DNA from: Dasyornis broadbenti
Taxonomy: Eukaryota > Chordata > Aves > Passeriformes > Dasyornithidae
DNA length: 64,000 nt
Assembly: GCA_013397935.1 (NCBI GenBank)
Contig: VZRN01005622.1
Location: forward strand, 5,233,082-5,297,081
Direction: 5' to 3'
Shown here: piece by piece, positions 39,201 through 50,700 of the stretch
How positions within the stretch are numbered: the stretch's first letter is position 1
How the letters are laid out: every line of letters starts with the position of its first letter
Made by a program: the position numbers and the translations under genes
Notes under the pieces: model-generated
What the model was told of the DNA's origin: nothing
Seen by the model: only the letters and a program-made list of their open reading frames with translations
Databases searched by the model: none

Positions 39201-41564
39201 AAAAGTTTGATTTTTTCACCTGAATCAATTTTATTCCAGGTGTCCTCCCCCCCACGTAAAACTATCTTTCCTAATGAGAGATGAAAATCATATCTTTGGT
39301 CCTTTTGCCTTTCCTGCTAACAGCCTACTACCACAAGAAAGTGGAACAAGTTTGAATACATGGCACACGCTACAATTTTGCAATAAATACTCACCAACTG
39401 TAATATGCAAATATACAGCAATTGTTAAATGGGTGAGGCTGTGGTATCCACCTCAAAAATATTTACTGGATAGTTCAAGTGTACTCTGCACAGACTAAAA
39501 ACAACATGCTTTTAGGCTTGGTTACTGCGGCACAGTAGGTGGAAATGATTATGAATCAACTCAATTCAATGAATGTTATCCAGATGCAGCAGAGCTGTTA
39601 GAGTATAATATTTATGATAGTTTTGAAAAGGTATAATATCTATTACCAGTCTCAAAACTTTTAAACATGCCCTTAAACACGATTAGCAGTAATTCATTTG
39701 AACAGAACATGAACAGATAAGCACCTCAATTGACATAGTTATATTCAAAGCAGAAAAAGAATTTGATTAATATAAAGCACCTGTACGGTTTAAATCACTT
39801 TAAAGATGGCATCTGTTTTCTTATGAGATTAAATCTATGTAATATCAGTATTTTATCTCTAGCCAGTGTGTCTAATTATCTCAAAACTAATAAAAAGAAG
39901 TGTACAAAGGAATGGATTTAAAAGAAGAAATGAGTATGTTTTCACAACATTCAGCACTTTTACTGTTTATCTAAAGACCTTTGTAAGAATTTATCTGTGG
40001 CTTTGAAAGCAAGACGTAAGGATTAAGCACTTGTCTGGGTGTTAAAACTCAAGAGAGATCTGAAAACAGATTAAAGCAAGAAGAAACTTCTTATCTTCAT
40101 CATCATCATGCTTCATATGTACTGTACAGAACATGGCAGAACACAGGAAACTACTGGTTTTCATAGCCAGAATAGTCAGATTTATTCATTCTTTGTCCTT
40201 CCTTCCTTCCTTCCTTCCTTCCTTCCTTCCTTCCTTCCTTCCTTCCTCTTACCTGCTTAATGTCTAATATGTAACGTGTTTGGAGAATAAACTTGATTTT
40301 GATGCTGATATTTTACATAGATTCACAACAATTTCTCTGTCACCGTCACGAATTTCAAAGGAAAATGCATCTTCCAGGATGTGCACTAGAAAAAACAACA
40401 TTGCCCTGATGAAGGGTCTCCTGCAATTCCAGGGTCATGGCAACAAAAAGTCATCCTAGAAATTTTTACTGGGAGAATGAATAGTGCCATCATGTGCCCT
40501 GTTTGTTTTATTAGACTGTTGATGCAATTTTTACTCATGGATAATACAATATCTATAAGCCAAAAAGAGGTGCAACTGTATAGAAAAACATGAAAAGAAT
40601 TTTCCTGCTGATAGACTGTTATGATATTCAACATCAAGGAGCCAGCCACTGTAAAGCAAGTTTAATTAAGCAATATTTCAAAGAGAAGCTGAGGAGTTGA
40701 GACCTCGAATACAGACATTAGGACAAGATCTTAATTGCACAGAGAGCTCATGGTTTCCTTCTGAAATAAAAGAATGGGCAAAACACAAAGGAGGAAAAGA
40801 GAGAAGTGCACACATTGTGTACATGTAAGACTCAGTAGAAGTCCTTTAGTATGGTTTGAGCAATTTCCTCTTGTACTGGAAAACTGCTGGCCAGGAAAAG
40901 AAATTGTGTTTGTCCTTTGCATAGTAGCGGGAGAATTGTTATGGCGTTACAGGAAACTGCAGAATAATTAGTCCATCCCTTTCTTATAGACACTTCAGTT
41001 TCTAATTAATTGCCCGCCAACAACTGTTGGAGGATTTTCTGTGGAAATAATCAAGGAATCTGCTTGTTTCAGATGATCCATGATTCAGCCAAACCACTCG
41101 AGTTCAGAGCTCTTAGTTAGAAGTTTCACTGCTTCTTCAGAGACTTTGCAGCAAACACTGCTAACCCAAAGACCTGCGTTAAATAATTCTAGAACAAGAT
41201 ACAGCAAAAAAGAAAAGAAAAGAAAATGCGCTACAGATTTCCACAGCGGCTTTAGGAAAACCTTTTGAAAAACATATGATTAAAACAAATTATCCTGGAA
41301 TTTTGTGTTGGAGGTGATGACTAATATTTATGTTCATGGAAAGCAAATCTGCTGTAACCAGCAAAGGCCCTGGGGTCCCCAGAGCTGTACAGTGCGTGAT
41401 GTTGCTAATGCATCAACAAACTCTGATTGGGACCCAGGGCTGTACTTTTACCCATCAGATAAGGTTGGAAGTTGGGAGATTATACACAATACTGTCAATG
41501 CAGGTTTTGTGCTTAATTTATTTTCCTCCACTAGAGTATGTACTGGTGTGGGGTTGATCTCCAT
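36229..41564. other. Non-coding
   Basis: Slightly raised CpG at 36540-36990, the CCTT microsatellite at 40.2 kb and an AAAAG-rich stretch near 41206-41225. A minus-strand 114-codon frame (37273-37617) was not recognised. Confidence 0.6.
40197..40247 (+). repeat. (CCTT)n microsatellite
   Basis: About 12 uninterrupted CCTT units; likely polymorphic. Confidence 0.97.
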
Positions 41565-41635
41565 ATGGGCCATTCACTTTAGAGCTGGACTCGATGATCC
41601 TTGTGGGTCTTTTCCAGCTCCGAACATTGTGACCT
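41565..41635 (+). mobile_element. CR1 LINE extreme 3' end
   Basis: About 70 bases resembling only the CR1 3' UTR: 'agctggactcgatgatccttgtgggtc' segment followed by TTTTCCAGCTCCGAACATTGTGACC. The sequence upstream (41300-41560) is not clearly CR1. It is either a strongly truncated insertion or an old, decayed one. Confidence 0.6.
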
Positions 41636-42070
41636 AATACAGCTTTGACACCTGCCTGTTCCCAATGCAAGGATTAGGAAAAAGAAGCACTGTAAGTGGT
41701 GGGAATCAGGATTTTATTTTCTATAGACTCTGGTAATTCTGGTAATTGAAGAATCATGGCAACTACTCTATTTTTAAAATTTTTTTTAATATATTTTAGG
41801 AAGCAAAAATAGATTCTAATTTTGAGACGGTATCCATTTAAAGGGAGTTCTCCCTTTTACAGTAGAAGTTGTATCGTAAATCTAATACCACTGAAAATTT
41901 TGGTAATGCTAAATTTAGGATATATGGTATAATTTCAGTTCAGACAAATATTTTCCTATTGAAAGTGTTTTATTCTTTTTCCCTTGCCACCAACACCCAC
42001 ATAAAAAAAATCACAATTTTACTGCAAATCAACAATTTGAAATAAATAGTAGCTCTCATTCTCATTCTTT

Positions 42071-42098
42071 CATTCATCTTCTCTCATTCATCTTCTCT
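42071..42098 (+). repeat. 14-bp perfect tandem duplication
   Basis: CATTCATCTTCTCT occurs twice back to back, in a longer C/T-rich stretch. Confidence 0.9.
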
Positions 42099-44657
42099 CA
42101 CGGGATAAGATGAACAAAATGTGCAGCTTATGCCTATTGCCTTGATTTAATTCACAAATTCATAGCCCACTGAAAACCCTCCCTTGTCTGATGGTGTGGC
42201 TGTAAGTTGGAGAGTATATGCATTTTTACATCTAATGTTCATTATCAACATTACTCAACAGTGTAAAACTGGGATAACGGCATAGAAATATAATTTTCTG
42301 TTAATTTAATACCTTCCAAGAAAATCATTCTTTGTATCTCAGTCTTAACAATGCTGGAGCAGAAAGATCATACAATCTGACCATCATCAAATGTTATCTG
42401 ATGTTACTTTATACTTCAAATAGTTCAACTTGACACCCTGTTTGGTTTACCCTTTGCTAAGATGGAGGTTTTACCCTGAAATGACCTCTTTGGCTTTGCA
42501 GTGAATTGTTTTAGTAAACAGATGGATCATTTGACTCAAAGAAAAAACCCTAAAATATTCATTTAGGTCTGCAAATCATTTCTGTGAATGAGAACAGTAA
42601 ATTCTAAGTGCCTGAGGCTTCAGACCTTTCAGGAGTTGGAATTTTGCATGAAATTGGGTTGTTAGTGTCTTGCCTTTATTTTATGAGATTTATTCTTTGC
42701 ACTCTATGAAACTCCATGCTCAAAAACCAGTAATTACTTATTTCATAGAAATATTTGAGGAGTTGTATTTGGTTCACGTTATTGGCAGCGTTGCTGAGCA
42801 ATGTGTGATTGTATTTAGTACAACTCTATTGCATATTTCACTAAAAGATACATTTTCCAATCTTACTTGTAATCAACTGAAGACATTACTTCAGTGAAAG
42901 ATACGAAAATTCCCCTAACTTTCATAATTAGGAACTTCAATATAATCAGCTTGTGTTGTAGTATGAAAACCACAAACTGAAGGGCTGACAAAGGGGTGAT
43001 TCATTCCCATCTTGTGGCTATGGGATATCATGTTTTGGATCTATGTCCATTTTTGTCAATAGAATAGAAAAGAATCTTTTGCAAGCTGTGGCATGGTTAT
43101 AGTTACAGAGACAAAACCTTTAAAATCCATTATAAAGTATGAAATCTTTAAAATACTGATGTTCATCTCATAAATGATGTATTGTCTGGTATCAGTTGAA
43201 TGATTTGTGACATCCATGATAAAAAAACAAAAACAACAACAACCCATTTGATTAATTGCAATAAAAGGCATTTTAATTTCACCCATTTAACCCCTCTACT
43301 GTGCTCCATAAGGCACACTGGTATTTGCTGAAGGCTTCCAGAAAAGCACCTTATCTTAATTTGGAGGGATCAAGAAATGAAAATTCCACTTCTTCCCTTG
43401 ACTCTTCAGTACTGTGTTATTAGAGGTTGTTTGTACTAATAATTTGTTTGTAAATATCACTTCCACAAGCTGGTGTCTGATTTCAAAAGTAGAGATCTAT
43501 TTCATGTCTCATTAAACTTGTGAACAGTTAGGCATAAATTTGCCCAAAAGGCGATTCATCTATTACTTCTTTTTTTCCTGTGGGTACAAATACACTGGTC
43601 CTGGTTTTCCAGGACTTGGACTGGACTTTGGGCTTTTCTTGGACTTTCCTCCAAGACAGCTTTCTGTTATGGTTATTTAGAGCTAGACCTATGCTCTATG
43701 TAGCTTCATGGCAAGCATGGGAGCATTTGAGGAGGATGGTACAGCATTGCTATACTTTAATTACATTGTTAAAGTACTGCAACAATTTATGTTTGTACCA
43801 AGATTCTTGAAATAAGTCCTGTCCTCTCTGTAAGATGGTTTTTTCACTGTGGAACTCAGTCTCTCTGCCATTTAAGTGAGAATTCAGTGTCAAATAAATA
43901 GTTTCTCCTGAATCCAGCGGGTAGTACGAAAACAGGCTGTTTCTTCAGCACGCCTTGTTTTAACCACTGGACCCAATACAAACCTTTAGAGTAGGAAATG
44001 GTTACATATAATTGGGACTAGGGTTACCTCTAATACAGTATTTTATAGAGAAGAGTAGTCATAAGAGACAATTCATGAATGTTACTTTTCTATACTACAC
44101 TGGGGAATGTCTTCCAGAATAGCAATAAAGCAAATTCCTCACAGGCTAGCTAGGCATCACATTATTTCATTGACAGGAACTCTGATCACTGATCTAACAG
44201 TTTCCTGGAGTTAGCAAGTTAAGTTTCAAACATACACCCAAACAGATGAAATAAAAGTCACTACAATCTTTATCATAATAAAGCAGATTTCAAAGAGAGC
44301 TACATTATGCTATTTAAAACTTATCTCTTGTCTTCACTGTGGCTTAAATGACACAGATAATCAGAGATGGGGCAAATCATTAAAAATGTTGGGGAATAAA
44401 ACAGATGGACTCCAGCTTTTCCGACATATCTGGAAAGTGGCAGCATGCCTCCCACACCTGCTCTCGGGCAGTGGGTTGTCAGCTCAAGCTACTGCCAGCT
44501 TAGGACACGGCAGATCCAAGAACCTGAAATCCTCTAAGGATTAGACTGAATCTACACAATACTTTTGAGTGCTAATGTTTGCCTTTAACGTGTTCATTAC
44601 CACATTTCACGTTTTCATCATTGGGATCCAATGCCATTGTGTCCCACAAAAGCAGAG

Positions 44658-44696
44658 CATCATTTCAGATGGCAGTTTTTGCCATCTGAAATGATG
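44658..44696. repeat. Perfect inverted repeat, 17-bp arms, 5-nt spacer
   Basis: The arm at 44658-44674 (CATCATTTCAGATGGCA) and the arm at 44680-44696 (TGCCATCTGAAATGATG) are exactly complementary, separated by GTTTT. The structure is shorter than a typical pre-miRNA, and no terminal-repeat transposon is recognised around it. Confidence 0.92.
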
Positions 44697-46060
44697 TGAT
44701 AAAACAATAAGATTTTGCCTATTGTGTAACATAAACATTTTAGGCCATTCAAACCCATGTTTCTGTTGCAGTAAAATTCTCTGGGTTCTGCTTGTGAAGC
44801 ACACAGCGTGCTCAAACATGGAGGAGACAGGCTGATTTCGAACAAAAGCAGCAGCTCTCCAGAGAAATGCTTGTCCAAACTGTAATCAAGAAAATCCTTC
44901 ATGTCTCCTGTTAATTGGTGATTCGCCCTGCATATCTGATGGGCAGATTTATGGCTTCAAGCAAAAATCTCTTTCAAGGGATTCTTAATAAAGGGTTAAG
45001 GGTGGGATTTTCAAAAATACCAAGGGGAGTTTTTTCAGCAGCAGTGGAATATCCCCCTCTGCAAAGCACTTCTGAAAATCTCATTCATGTTTCCATGATG
45101 CCAGATTGAGGCCGGGTTTATAATTTTTACTCCATGTTCAGAGAGAACAGGAAGACAAAAACAAGAATATCCTAGACCTTATTTTTAGCAGTATGTTAGC
45201 TAATTAAGGCAATTTTAGCCAAGCATACTTCAAAAGATACGGAACTTTAAAAACCATTACTTGTTTAATCTTGCTGCATATAAGATGATGGTGTGTTTGA
45301 TATTTATTCACAGAAGGTACTAATTAACTCCTTGGGAATGTGTAGCATCTCACTAAGCCTTCTGTCAGGCAATAGTAAGTTGAGGAGGAAAAAAACTTGA
45401 TTTTTCAGTATTTCCTTTTTTCCACATATTCATGCCATAAAAGTATTGAAGAAGGATCCTGCAGTATATTCTTAACAGTCTAAATTGTCATTCTCCTTTT
45501 CTTTTTTTTTTTTTTTTAAGCTATTTAAAATACCAGCCAAAGTTACAATGTGAGTCCTAGTGCATATATTCAATTTCTTGTTTGAAGAGTGGCTTCAGCC
45601 TATGGTTATTGCTGTATGTTGGATGGGTACAATATAAGTCCAGAGCTCTGTAATCCTGTTTGAAATTCTGAAATCTAACATCACCACTCTGGTAAGATGT
45701 TCGGTCTTGATTTGCTAATGCAGTATCAACTTCTTGAGGTTAAACGAATGTCAGTTGATGCTCTTAATAGTTTTTCCCTTTAGCTATGGAATTTTTCACT
45801 GAATTTTGAGAATTTAGCAAGTATTCTTTTTTGAGAAACCTTGAAGGTTTTGGCAACTTTTTAAAAAGTTTATGTACAATTTGGTCATTTTTAGGATCAA
45901 TTTGGCTGGTTTTACTGAAAATGTGTCTTACAAGAGTCTCTAACCAGCCTAGGGTACTGGTAGAAGTTTCTGATACTTTGAGCCCTAGGTCTTTATAGCA
46001 TTTTTATACCTTTACAAATTAACTACAAAGGAAATTTACAGTGTTTTTACCAGCTCTGTA

Positions 46061-46073
46061 CCAGCAGAGGGCA
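46061..46073 (+). promoter_or_regulatory. Candidate CTCF-binding core
   Basis: CCAGCAGAGGGCA fits the CTCF core pattern CCASYAGRKGGCR at every position. Occupancy cannot be judged from sequence. Confidence 0.4.
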
Positions 46074-47340
46074 TTACAGCATAGTTCACTTAAAACTCTT
46101 ATATTTTGGAAACAATCCAGATAAGGACAAAGTATATTGGGGGTTTGACAAATGCTTTACTGAAAGATATGTATTTATCATCACCTTGAATTGATTGAGA
46201 GGATTTCCCCATTATAATAAGAAAATCAGGGTTTTTAAACCTCGTTTTCTCCAATACATCAGAATGCAAAATCTTGCAACACAAGCAGTATTGCATAACA
46301 AAATGTACCCCAAAAAGTGTGTATATTTTCTTAAAAGCTGGGAAGCAAATATAAAATTTTACAATTAAATATAAAGTTGTTTGTAAAGAGAACCAACTGA
46401 ATATGCTTGTATGAAAGCTCTCCAACTTCTACTCAAACTAATAGTTTACCCTACCAGTTAAAAAGAGTTCCCTCTTGGTTAGTAGAAACTTTCCATGCCA
46501 ATATGCAAAACTTCAATATTAAAAAACTCTCTTACTGCCAGGGAAATCTCCCCTGGCCTAAGGGTATTACCTCTGTGTAAGACTATCAATTTCGAACACA
46601 CAAAAGTGGACAGTTTCTCAGCTCCACCATTATGAAGCAACATCTAAAAATGTCAGTCAAAGCTAAAACCAAAATTAATTTATTAAATAAATAATGCAAA
46701 ATAATTTGAAATAATTTTCTTCATCTTTGTGTGTAGGTGTAGGTTTCAAAATATGTTTTTGACACATAATGTTTGTGTCTCAGTGCTGCTCTCTTACTTA
46801 CTCACCTAATAACTACAGCTACAGGGATCCTATGTGGAAAGCGTAGGTCCCAGATAATAACTTCTCCTATTTTGGTCTGTAGGAAGTTTGCCTGAGACTT
46901 TCTTCAGTCTTGGTATTTTTGTAGTCTGATATTGCTATCTGAACTACCATGCTGGTTCTGTGCCTGCTCAGCAGTAAGATTTAAAAAGCAATTTTTCTGT
47001 TCTGTCTGTGTTCTTTGAAGTGGGTTTTGTGAGCCCGTGCAGCTCTGAGTGTGTACTCCACCTAACAGCAGGTTATTTGTCCAGCAGTGCAGTTGAGGGT
47101 AAAAGCTGATAAATTGTGTCTACTCAGTAGCAACTAGAATAGTACAAAACTTGTCCATTTATACAACGGGGTGAGTTTTCAACTTTTTATTTGAAAGCAG
47201 ATTGCTGCATTTCTAAGGCCTCCTCCAATGGTCAGTGTGTAATTTACCCTCACATTTTCTCTGTTAAGAGGTGATAGAAGAGGAAACTGGAAGTTGTGTA
47301 CCTATGTGATCCTTGCTTCAGGTCGTGCTTTGTACTTGGG

Positions 47341-47765
47341 AAAATGCCATTACGGCATAACAGGGGTGATCCTCCGACCTGCCAGAGGCAGTCAGCGCTT
47401 CCCAACCTCCCACTAACCCACTATTTTGGAAATGGCCTTGCGTGCCAGGACAGCTTTTCGAGAGGAGCAGCTGCTGGCTTTCAATGAAATGACGGGATCT
47501 CCGGGAAGAAGAGGAGGAACACGCTGACGGCATGTCTGCTCAGCCAGGAGCAGATCCTGCAGCGCTGCTCCTCGCACAGGGCAGCCCAGGCACACGGAGC
47601 CAGCTGCAGAGCAGCAGCCACGGAGCCGTGTTATTACAGTAATGAGCCTGAGCTAATAAGGCCTGTTGAGACACAACCTGTGTTAGCTCAGGCTTGGCAC
47701 CAGGAGAGAATATTTACTCAGCTTCTGGATTGGAGCTGGCTCGTGTCAGGCCGTCTCGGAGAGTG
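47341..47765. promoter_or_regulatory. GC- and CpG-enriched block
   Basis: About 17 CpGs by eye in 420 bases, with G+C clearly above the flanks. It contains a dyad at 47645-47694. Short open frames on both strands (60-71 codons) resemble no protein I know. It could be a regulatory element or a non-coding exon about 8 kb upstream of ROBO1b; unproven. Confidence 0.35.
47645..47694. repeat. Inverted repeat, 12-bp perfect arms with nested inner stem
   Basis: AGCCTGAGCTAA (47645-47656) pairs perfectly with TTAGCTCAGGCT (47683-47694). Inside the 26-base spacer, GTTG (47665-47668) pairs with CAAC (47674-47677). Confidence 0.85.
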
Positions 47766-50700
47766 GGAGGAATAGTTGTGTTACTGGATGCTCCTAACTA
47801 TGTAGACATACCCTGACAGATTTGTCCTTTGGGAGGTTTTAAAGAGAACACATGCAAGACCAGTTTTCTTTTTAATGAAATATTTAGCTGGGGCCCAAGG
47901 CCTTCCCTCTAGTTTGTTTTCCTTTTCTTTCCCCCCATTCTGAAGGCAGTCTGACCTTCTGTGCAAAAGGAGATGTATGAGGTATGGGAGCCTGGTACTG
48001 CTGCTGGAAGGAACTGTTAAAATAAAATGGCCTGCTGTATGAATGGGTATACAAGGCTCATTGACAGTGTTCTCTCCCTCAGCAGTAATCCTTACTTGCC
48101 CTGCAGGTTTAGTACTTTATCAGTGTCTGCTACCAAACTCCACAATGTACATCACCTGGGCACTTCACATCAGAATCCATTAGGATCTAGACCAACAGTT
48201 CTGACAAGACAAAATACATTAAAAAGAAAATCCTCAAATAATTCTATGTTCCAAAGAGTGGAGAAATGCTTCTAAGGGCCAGAAAACATTTAATATCTAG
48301 CTGAGTAAGATGCTTCTGATCAATAGAACTCTGTTCTCTGTTTTGAGGGTGAGGGATTTAACCAATCTTTTTTTTTTTTCCCTTCATTTCATACCTCAAA
48401 AAGTAGAGGTAGTTTGATTTTAGTCAAACACTTGCAATACATTTATTCATTTTCATTTTCTAATTAAATTAAGTAAAATACATTTCACAGTTCTCTTGAA
48501 GTGTGGTTTTCAGAGCTTTCAATATGGATAAGGATTGCTGGGGTCTTTACACCTTTTCACCTGGGGTATTTTGCAAGGAATTTTAGGTGGACTGTATTTG
48601 TATATGCAGAAGAGGCTGTGGATGTACTAGACATTATACACAGAGGAAGGCAGATCCACTTGTCCATTAAACTAACATATTATGGCAGGATATCAACAGC
48701 AAGGCCAGCAAACCATGCTGCTAATGTAAGAGTTTTACTGCTTCTTCCAGTAGCGTACTGCATCTGCTGACAGGTAGGAGGTACTTCTGACACCAAAAAA
48801 TAAGCATACCATCATGGGGCAAAGACTTTCTCCTCTTCCCATGCTGGTCACACAGCACACACTAAAAAATTTCAGGGGGTGTCACTCAAATGCATGCTCT
48901 AGGCACAAAAACAGGATGTCTTTATCATCTGTAGTTCCATCCTTGCTTTCTTCCCTTCTTCCACTCAAGGGCAGAACGCAATATTAAAACTATAGTAAGC
49001 ATTTTTTTAATTAAAAGAGGTTAAATGTATGGGATCAGATAGGCTTTCATCATGCAATTATAAATTGTATGCTGGTTATTTTAAATTTCAACATGCAATT
49101 GAAATGGTACTGGGTGAGCTGGCTGGGTATCTGCTTTGCATTTGACTGAGTTAATTCACTGCAGGTATTCAGTTCTTAAGTGGCGTCTGCTTTAAATATG
49201 TGCTGTAATTCAATCAAAGAAATAAGATGGATAGTTTATGTAATCCGTTTCATCTCCAGATTGCTAAAGTTAACCTTAACTATTCATGAATTATAAATGC
49301 ATACAGCAATCTCAAATTAATACATGCAAAAACCTCTTTTTTTGATGGCCTGTTGAAAACCATCGAATAGTTCCTTCTTTTAAAATGTAATTGATGAAAC
49401 TTACAGGCACAGTAGATCATTTCTTCCACTTATTATTTGTAATCTTAAACAAAAGTTTTGTGCAACTCATTTAAAATGGTTATCTGCGGTAATATTAAAC
49501 CTTTCCTCTGATCCAGGAACATAGGTAATTTTCTCTTCAAAATTTTGGATGCATCATTCTTACAGCCCTTTTCAGTGCCAACAGATTCTGTGGCATGAAT
49601 GGGAACCCAAAGGCAGATATTACAGAACAATAACGCTCTGTTGAAGCTCTCACAATTCCTCGAGTAATTAAATAAAGGAAAAAGAAGCCTTTCTCTTTCA
49701 TTTTGTTCATTCATTCAATGCCATTTGGGTGATTTGGCTTGTGAGCTCTCTTCCAGGCAGTCAGAACAATCCACTAGGTGACACCCTCATACTCCTCGTA
49801 CAGAGGCAAGGAGACAGTGAACACTGAATGGCTCATTTGTTAAACATTTAAAGCAAATACTGAGATTTCAGGGACAGGTCTCTCTTTGTTTAGCAATATC
49901 AGAGATAACACCGGTTTTGTAAAAAATACTGTGTTGTTTGTATATAAATTACATATTAAGCAGATTAGCATTTTGTCACTAACAGGAGCAAAACCACAAA
50001 GCAGGAGTTGTATGCAATATTTCCTATAATTACAATAATTTTTTAAAAGCGTTCGAGCTAATCTGCTGAGTCGACTGAATAGCAAATATGCCTTTAGCAT
50101 TTTTTACTGGGGCAACAGAAGGAATACAGCTTCAGTGATTTTTTTTTCTTTTTTTTTCCAATGGGGATGTGCTATAGCATCTTTGAACAGAAATGAAAAG
50201 ACCCATTCACCCCCATATAAAGGAATATTAAAGGATAAAATTCAATGCAATTTTGCATTTTTGCGCCAGTGGTGATTTTTTTCTTGAAGTTCTTTATGTT
50301 GATAATGATGCTTTATAAATCCTTTGAAGAAAGCATCTTTTATCATGTTTTTATACACCTAGCATAATGAGGCTTGAGCTTCTTTAGGGTCTCTATCTGT
50401 GAATTCATCATAGCAAATAAAATAATATATTTTACTGCTAGTATTCCTTGCTCTGCAATGACTCTTGAGTAAATGTTGTATGTAGTGAAAGACATTGGAA
50501 GTCTGAATTCACTAGAGGCGTAATTAAGAGTAACATCAAAGAAAATAAAAATTACATCACAAAATTAATGTAAATAAAAGCAAGATCATGGTAAGGCCCT
50601 AGCAATCAAACACAAGAAAACAATGTCTTTGAATAGCATGTTTAAACAGTAACCAGACAGGTCAAGAAAGAGACAGAAGTTGACTTATATGGGCAAGGAA

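Larger units (their letters stand above)
41636..47340. other. Non-coding, no recognisable transposon
   Basis: Contains the 14-bp duplication, the 44.66-kb perfect inverted repeat, a small 8-bp-arm inverted repeat (41840-41857) and the candidate CTCF core at 46061. No coding sequence was recognised. Confidence 0.6.
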
